From Candidatus Poribacteria bacterium (GTDB lineage: Bacteria > Poribacteria > WGA-4E > WGA-3G): 8,107 nt of DNA. Shown here one piece after another: positions 5,587-8,107 of this stretch. Every line of letters begins with the position of its first letter. Within the stretch, counting starts at the first letter, position 1. The stretch spans positions 1 to 8,107 of the forward strand of contig VXXH01000371.1 of assembly GCA_009835515.1 (NCBI GenBank), written 5' to 3'. Below the pieces are notes generated by a model. The model was given only the letters and a program-made list of their open reading frames with translations. It was not told where the DNA came from and made no database searches. The position numbers were made by a program, and so were the translations under genes.

Positions 5587-7971
5587 TCACTCGGCAGTGT
5601 CAGATGAAGGATTCGCTTCGGCATCTTGCTGGCGTGGTGCGCTTTTTGCGCAACGGAAGCCGAGCCAACCGTTGGTGTTTGTCGGCTTATCACTCCCGCG
5701 ACTCGCCACACTCGCGGGTCCAGGCGTATTCCAAGAACCACCGCGGGACACGCGCCGCGTTTGAACACTCGTGAAATCTTCCATCAACGCCTCAATATCG
5801 GAGACACCCGCGACTGGGTTTTCCTTTGGGGAACGCCTATAAAAGTTTTTGTTATATTCATCCAAACACAGTTCCCATACATTCCCGCCCATGTCGTGTA
5901 AACCGTACCCGTTCGGCAGATAACTCCCGACATTTCGGGTGCGCTTTCCGTAATACCCGTAGTTCGCGCTGCCGGGATCGCGAGAATTACCCCACACATA
6001 ACGTTTATGCGCAATGCCGCCGCGCGCTGCCCGCTCCCATTCCGCCTCTGTCGGCAGCCGCTTGCCGACCCACTTCGCATAAGCCATCGCGGCGTACCAA
6101 CTCACATAAACAACCGGATGATGGGCTTGCCAATTGGCGTAGTCGTTCCCATCCCAGTGTTTGAGATAGTCGCCATCGTGGTATTCACTCGGAATGTTGT
6201 CTTTGTGCCACTCACGGTTTGCATCAATGAACGCCTTGAATTGTGCGTTCGTCACTTCATACGGGTCGATATAGAATTCGTCAAGGTAGACAGTGTGTCT
6301 CGGGGTTGCATCCGTGATTTCATTGCTGCCCATCTGAAACTCACCTGCGGGAATCCGTACCATTTCAGTCGATGCTCTTTCCAACTCCTGTGTCGTTACA
6401 TCGCCTCTCCCTCTCGATTGAAGTGCTCTCTCAAAATCAGTTTTTGCAGCGTCATGTCGCCCGAGTGCCCGCTTCGCTTTCCCGCGGCTGTTATAGGCTT
6501 CAGTATAACTGCGGCTATATTCTATAGATACATCCAAGTCATCTATCGCGCCGTTATAGTCACCAAGGGCAGCTTTTGCGACACCACGTGTATGATAGTC
6601 GAAGGCTTCATCCGGATCGAGTTGAATAGCTTTTTCACTGTCCATGATTGCTGCTTGATACTGTTTTCGGGCTTCCGCAGTTTTTCCTTGTTTGGTTCTC
6701 AATTCTCCGAGGCGGAATTTCACCCATCCACGCTCGCTGTAATTTGTATCCTCTTCAGGCTGTAACTTGATAGCTTTGGTACAGTCCTTTATCGCCGCTT
6801 GATACTGTTTTTCGGCTTTGTCAAATTCCCCTTGTTCAGCGTTGAGTCCACCAAGGAGCGACTTTGCCCAGCCGCGACCGCTATAATTTCTATCGTCGTC
6901 TGAATCTAACTCGATGGCTTTGGTATAGTCTTCTATCGCCGCTTGATACTGTTTTTCGGCGGCAGTAGTATTTCGTCGCTTGACTTCATACTCACCGTAG
7001 TGGCACCGTGTATGCGCCCGGCCGTTGTAGTTTGCATCATCTTCAGGCTCTAATCTGATAGCCTCGGTATAGTCGGCTATCGCTATGTGATAGTGTTGCC
7101 GCGCTTCAGTGATGCTACCATACTTGGCCATAGATTCACCATAATGGACTGCCACGTTCCCACGAGTGGCGTAGGCATCGGTAAATTCAGGGTCCAATTC
7201 AACGGACCTATTGAGGTCGGTTATCGCCGCCTTATAATCGTTCCAATTGTATTTATCTTCGCCGCGTTGGTGGTAACCATACGCACGAATACGTTTTTGT
7301 TTGTACCAATCCACCAAAGGCTCAACTTGCGCGGGTTGGGAAAGCAGTGCCTTGAGTAAGTTTGACGGAACAGCATAACTGAAGGAATCGTCTACAGCGG
7401 TACTGATGCCGATGACTTTACCTTCGCCGTTTAGCATAGGTCCGCCACTGTTTCCCTGAGAAATATTAGCTGTTGTCTGTAGCCATTTATCTTTATACCG
7501 GCTGCTGCGTATCATTCCCTCTGTGAGTTTGTACGCGCCACCCCCAGGGTAGCCTATGGCATAAACGCGTTCACCATTTCTGGCAGCATCACTGTTAGCA
7601 AGAGAGAGTGGCACGCCTTCACCTGCGATTTTTAGGATGACGAGGTCGTTTTCCATATCATACGCCGCGACCCCCTCAATCATCCAGATGGTTTCATCAT
7701 CGCTGAGTTTCGCGAAAATGGGTCCGGGACGTGCGACGACGTGAAGATTCGTCACAACTTTATCAGGTTGCACAAAGAAACCGCTGCCAGCACCTATTTT
7801 CGTCAAGTTACCACCGGTAATACGGACGACAGATGCTTTGCCTTTTTCGGCTGCGAGGTTTGCTGTTAGGGCTGGAAGGCTTTCGGAAACTTTCTGTTGT
7901 GGTGTCCGCACACATGAGAAGAGAAATACAAAAGCGAAGAGACTCAATAGACATTTTTTGTTATGTTTCAT
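5587..7971 (-). CDS. Lipoprotein with trypsin-like protease, TPR and FGE/SUMF-like domains
   Basis: This is a 794-residue modular envelope protein. A hydrophobic signal ends in the lipobox LFSC (C20). A trypsin/HtrA-like protease domain (about 45-205) has a complete triad: H77 in TNLHVVA, D109 in ENDLVILKI, and S175 in GNSGGP. There is no PDZ domain. TPRs follow from about 226 to 520: one 34-residue unit, four expanded 48-residue units, then two more 34-residue-type units. An FGE-sulfatase (SUMF1-type) domain (about 534-776) has EMVRIPAGEFQMGS, YEVTNAQFKAF, GKRLPTEAEWERAARGG, GLHDMGGNVWEL, VSRGGSW and GFRCA. The two copper-binding catalytic cysteines of true FGEs, just after RGGSW, are replaced by T749 and S754, so sulfatase activation is unlikely; a binding or scaffold role is inferred. 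The start is supported by the signal peptide, a Shine-Dalgarno and a promoter. Proteolysis, protein binding and FGE-fold recognition in one lipoprotein suggest envelope quality control or signalling, but this is unproven. Confidence 0.93.
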   Translation of the reverse strand: MKHNKKCLLSLFAFVFLFSCVRTPQQKVSESLPALTANLAAEKGKASVVRITGGNLTKIGAGSGFFVQPDKVVTNLHVVARPGPIFAKLSDDETIWMIEGVAAYDMENDLVILKIAGEGVPLSLANSDAARNGERVYAIGYPGGGAYKLTEGMIRSSRYKDKWLQTTANISQGNSGGPMLNGEGKVIGISTAVDDSFSYAVPSNLLKALLSQPAQVEPLVDWYKQKRIRAYGYHQRGEDKYNWNDYKAAITDLNRSVELDPEFTDAYATRGNVAVHYGESMAKYGSITEARQHYHIAIADYTEAIRLEPEDDANYNGRAHTRCHYGEYEVKRRNTTAAEKQYQAAIEDYTKAIELDSDDDRNYSGRGWAKSLLGGLNAEQGEFDKAEKQYQAAIKDCTKAIKLQPEEDTNYSERGWVKFRLGELRTKQGKTAEARKQYQAAIMDSEKAIQLDPDEAFDYHTRGVAKAALGDYNGAIDDLDVSIEYSRSYTEAYNSRGKAKRALGRHDAAKTDFERALQSRGRGDVTTQELERASTEMVRIPAGEFQMGSNEITDATPRHTVYLDEFYIDPYEVTNAQFKAFIDANREWHKDNIPSEYHDGDYLKHWDGNDYANWQAHHPVVYVSWYAAMAYAKWVGKRLPTEAEWERAARGGIAHKRYVWGNSRDPGSANYGYYGKRTRNVGSYLPNGYGLHDMGGNVWELCLDEYNKNFYRRSPKENPVAGVSDIEALMEDFTSVQTRRVSRGGSWNTPGPASVASRGSDKPTNTNGWLGFRCAKSAPRQQDAEANPSSDTAE
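6607..7182 (-). repeat. Four 144-bp (48-residue) expanded TPR units
   Basis: Inside the protease-TPR-FGE gene, the conserved Tyr before xxRG recurs at residues 267, 315, 363, 411 and 459, exactly 48 residues apart. The preceding and following intervals (233 to 267, 459 to 493) are the canonical 34. Each expanded unit carries about 14 additional residues, including the (A/T)EA(R/E)(K/R/Q)QYQAAI-like segment that lengthens the hairpin. At DNA level, ATCGCCGCTT at 6791 and 6935, and the related ATTGCTGCTT at 6647, lie exactly 144 bases apart. Near-identity between neighbouring units suggests recent tandem duplication or gene conversion. Confidence 0.85.
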
Positions 7972-7981
7972 GGGTGAAATT

Positions 7982-7987
7982 CCCTCT
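7982..7987 (-). promoter_or_regulatory. Shine-Dalgarno of the protease-TPR-FGE gene
   Basis: On the minus strand AGAGGG lies ten bases before the ATG at 7971. Spacing is slightly long but acceptable, and it supports this start together with the signal peptide that begins there. Confidence 0.6.
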
Positions 7988-8038
7988 AACTTTATCAGGT
8001 AGGTTCAGCATCCACTGAGAATTAGAGTCGTTACAATT

Positions 8039-8068
8039 ATTATACACCAATCTCAGCGTCTATGTCTA
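8039..8068 (-). promoter_or_regulatory. Sigma70-type promoter of the protease-TPR-FGE gene
   Basis: On the minus strand TAGACA (complement of 8063-8068, 5 of 6 to consensus) and a perfect TATAAT (complement of 8039-8044) are 18 bases apart. Transcription would begin near 8032, giving a leader of about 60 bases with the Shine-Dalgarno close to the ATG. No other gene intervenes, so the gene is probably monocistronic. Confidence 0.7.
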
Positions 8069-8107
8069 TGCCAAAAAGATTTGACATCACACCATAGAAT
8101 GTGGTAT

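Noticed and set aside
5695..5718. CCCGCGA / TCGCGGG inverted repeat within the FGE coding region
   Set aside because: A 7-bp stem with a 10-base loop is expected by chance several times in 8 kb, and it falls in conserved coding sequence.
5644..5760. FGE-domain C terminus as a diversity-generating retroelement variable region
   Set aside because: FGE-like folds are common retroelement targets, and RGGSW...GFRCA fits the position. However, no reverse transcriptase or template repeat is visible downstream (5586 to 4329), and the end of the gene shows no near-copy in the window.
5412..5774. 120-codon plus-strand open frame beginning in the 5415-5540 element
   Set aside because: It reads through a repeat element and antisense to the FGE domain; no Shine-Dalgarno and no protein-like pattern.
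6007..6765. 252-codon plus-strand open frame opposite the TPR/FGE region
   Set aside because: It lies entirely antisense to a gene with clear domain matches, has no recognisable domain, and its composition is that expected of a shadow frame.

Overview
The window holds four protein-coding genes. Three are on the minus strand: a DNA mismatch-repair gene (mutL), a fused two-ATPase peptide-type ABC transporter subunit, and a large modular lipoprotein made of a trypsin-like protease, TPRs and an FGE-like domain. The fourth, on the plus strand, is a small lipoprotein I do not recognise. No RNA genes, CRISPR array, insertion sequence or transposase is visible. The organism is a Gram-negative-type bacterium with an endonuclease-type (non-enterobacterial) MutL. 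FGE-like and TPR-rich lipoproteins, a fused DppD-DppF ATPase, and intergenic spacers filled with repetitive non-coding elements remind me most of Candidatus Poribacteria or related environmental (PVC-like) lineages. That placement is an impression from pattern recognition, not a database result.

Layout from left to right. Positions 1-91 are the 3' flank of mutL, with a small perfect hairpin. mutL lies at 92-1981 (minus). The gap 1982-2282 is almost entirely two diverged tandem copies of one non-coding repeat, which separates mutL from the ABC gene at 2283-4328 (minus). The divergent intergenic region 4329-4607 carries a good sigma70-type promoter for the ABC gene, placed so that its transcript would be leaderless, and a palindrome plus a strong Shine-Dalgarno for the plus-strand lipoprotein at 4608-5330. 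The convergent spacer 5331-5586 contains an inverted-repeat element whose arms are built from 9-bp units. The 794-residue protease-TPR-FGE lipoprotein fills 5587-7971 (minus), and its own promoter is visible at 8039-8068.

There is little sign of a multi-gene operon. Each gene has its own spacer, and only mutL and the ABC ATPase are co-directional, with repeats between them. mutL is housekeeping. The ABC ATPase would energise oligopeptide or dipeptide uptake with permeases encoded elsewhere. The two lipoproteins are predicted to be envelope-anchored.

The most unusual parts are the protease-TPR-FGE lipoprotein, with a regular 48-residue TPR lattice and an FGE domain lacking both catalytic cysteines; the duplicated-domain lipoprotein; the predicted leaderless ABC transcript; and the two kinds of intergenic repeat. 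I do not see a complete new defence or mobile system here.
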